15,486 nt of DNA from Acidobacteriota bacterium (lineage in GTDB: Bacteria > Acidobacteriota > Terriglobia > Terriglobales > Acidobacteriaceae), in assembly GCA_021851465.1 (NCBI GenBank), contig JAJZDL010000042.1, positions 1 to 15,486 on the forward strand, given 5' to 3'. The notes below the pieces were generated by a model. The model did no database searches and was not told the DNA's origin. It worked only from the letters and a program-made list of their open reading frames with translations. A program made the position numbers and the translations under genes. Shown here one piece after another: positions 15,330 through 15,486 of the stretch; the first letter of the stretch is position 1; every line of letters begins with the position of its first letter.

Positions 15330-15486
15330 GGCGAGCAGCAGGCAGCCAGCGCACCCGGCCAGCAGGATCGACCGGCGAGGGGTAGCAGTTCAGTCAAAAT
15401 AACGACGCCCAGCCACGGCCCGCAAGCCTCTTCGCCCCGACGCCTCGCCCTGTGTCGTCTCTGCGACCAACCGCAATGCAATGACT

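Larger units (their letters stand above)
14854..15486. other. Long non-coding region: repeat array, promoter candidate, possible leader
   Basis: These 633 bases carry no gene I can support. In order they contain a poorly conserved stretch with two degenerate GTCATCCC fragments, a tandem array of the repeat's 5' end, repeat copy C, a hexamer array, an extended -10 promoter candidate near 15263 and a GC-rich hairpin-forming stretch to the edge. A minus-strand ORF (15008-15481) and a short plus-strand ORF owe their openness to the repeats. The plus strand from 15284 has one stop-free frame to the window's end, but no credible start codon in it. Confidence 0.6.

Noticed and set aside
15008..15481. 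Minus-strand ORF of 157 codons over the repeats
   Set aside because: Its openness comes from the hexamer array (Ala-Lys run) and repeat copies; it shows no domain, ribosome-binding site or conserved pattern.
15279..15486. Structured RNA candidates (RNase P RNA, tmRNA, SRP RNA, 6S)
   Set aside because: I could not find the hallmark conserved blocks of any of these families in the stretch.

Overview
The window looks like a chromosomal piece of a high-GC soil bacterium, most likely an acidobacterium of the Terriglobia/Acidobacteriaceae type (Granulicella, Edaphobacter or Terriglobus-like). I infer this from the style of several proteins (the UvrD/PcrA tail, RibD, CinA, the cationic amino-acid permease) and from a dispersed intergenic repeat that starts TGTCATTCTGAGCGCAGCGA, which I associate with these genomes. 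No database search was possible, so the assignment is inference.

Layout, left to right. Positions 1-377 hold the 3' end of a UvrD/PcrA helicase gene. It is followed by a tiny, very basic 51-residue protein gene (435-590) with its own intrinsic terminator. A cationic-type APC amino-acid permease begins with TTG at 724. A repeat copy lies in the convergent gap after it. On the minus strand, a five-helix membrane protein and a small winged-helix regulator form a coupled pair (ATGA overlap) behind a TTGACA promoter. A second repeat copy sits in the next gap. Then come a MerR-HTH/TPR fusion protein (+, GTG start) and, convergent to it, a Tat-exported glycoside-hydrolase-like protein with a DUF5060-type N-terminus. 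That gene is divergent from ppk1 (polyphosphate kinase), with two 8-bp palindromes between them.

The right half is one long minus-strand run: cinA, plsY, gpsA, ftsY, ribD and a hypothetical membrane-anchored protein. plsY and gpsA overlap by ATGA and catalyse linked steps: GpsA makes glycerol-3-phosphate and PlsY acylates it. FtsY (membrane targeting) and RibD (riboflavin) follow closely. The last gene is conspicuously AT-rich, carries a perfect in-frame 30-bp tandem duplication in its membrane-anchor region, and looks like a late arrival at the end of the operon.

The final 633 bases contain no convincing gene. They hold a short tandem array of the repeat's 5' end, a full repeat copy running into a hexamer array, a candidate extended -10 promoter, and a GC-rich, hairpin-forming stretch that may be the 5' leader of a gene beyond the window. 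No single large novel system is evident. The most unusual items are the repeat expansion, the AT-rich duplicated gene, the MerR-TPR fusion and the possible leader.
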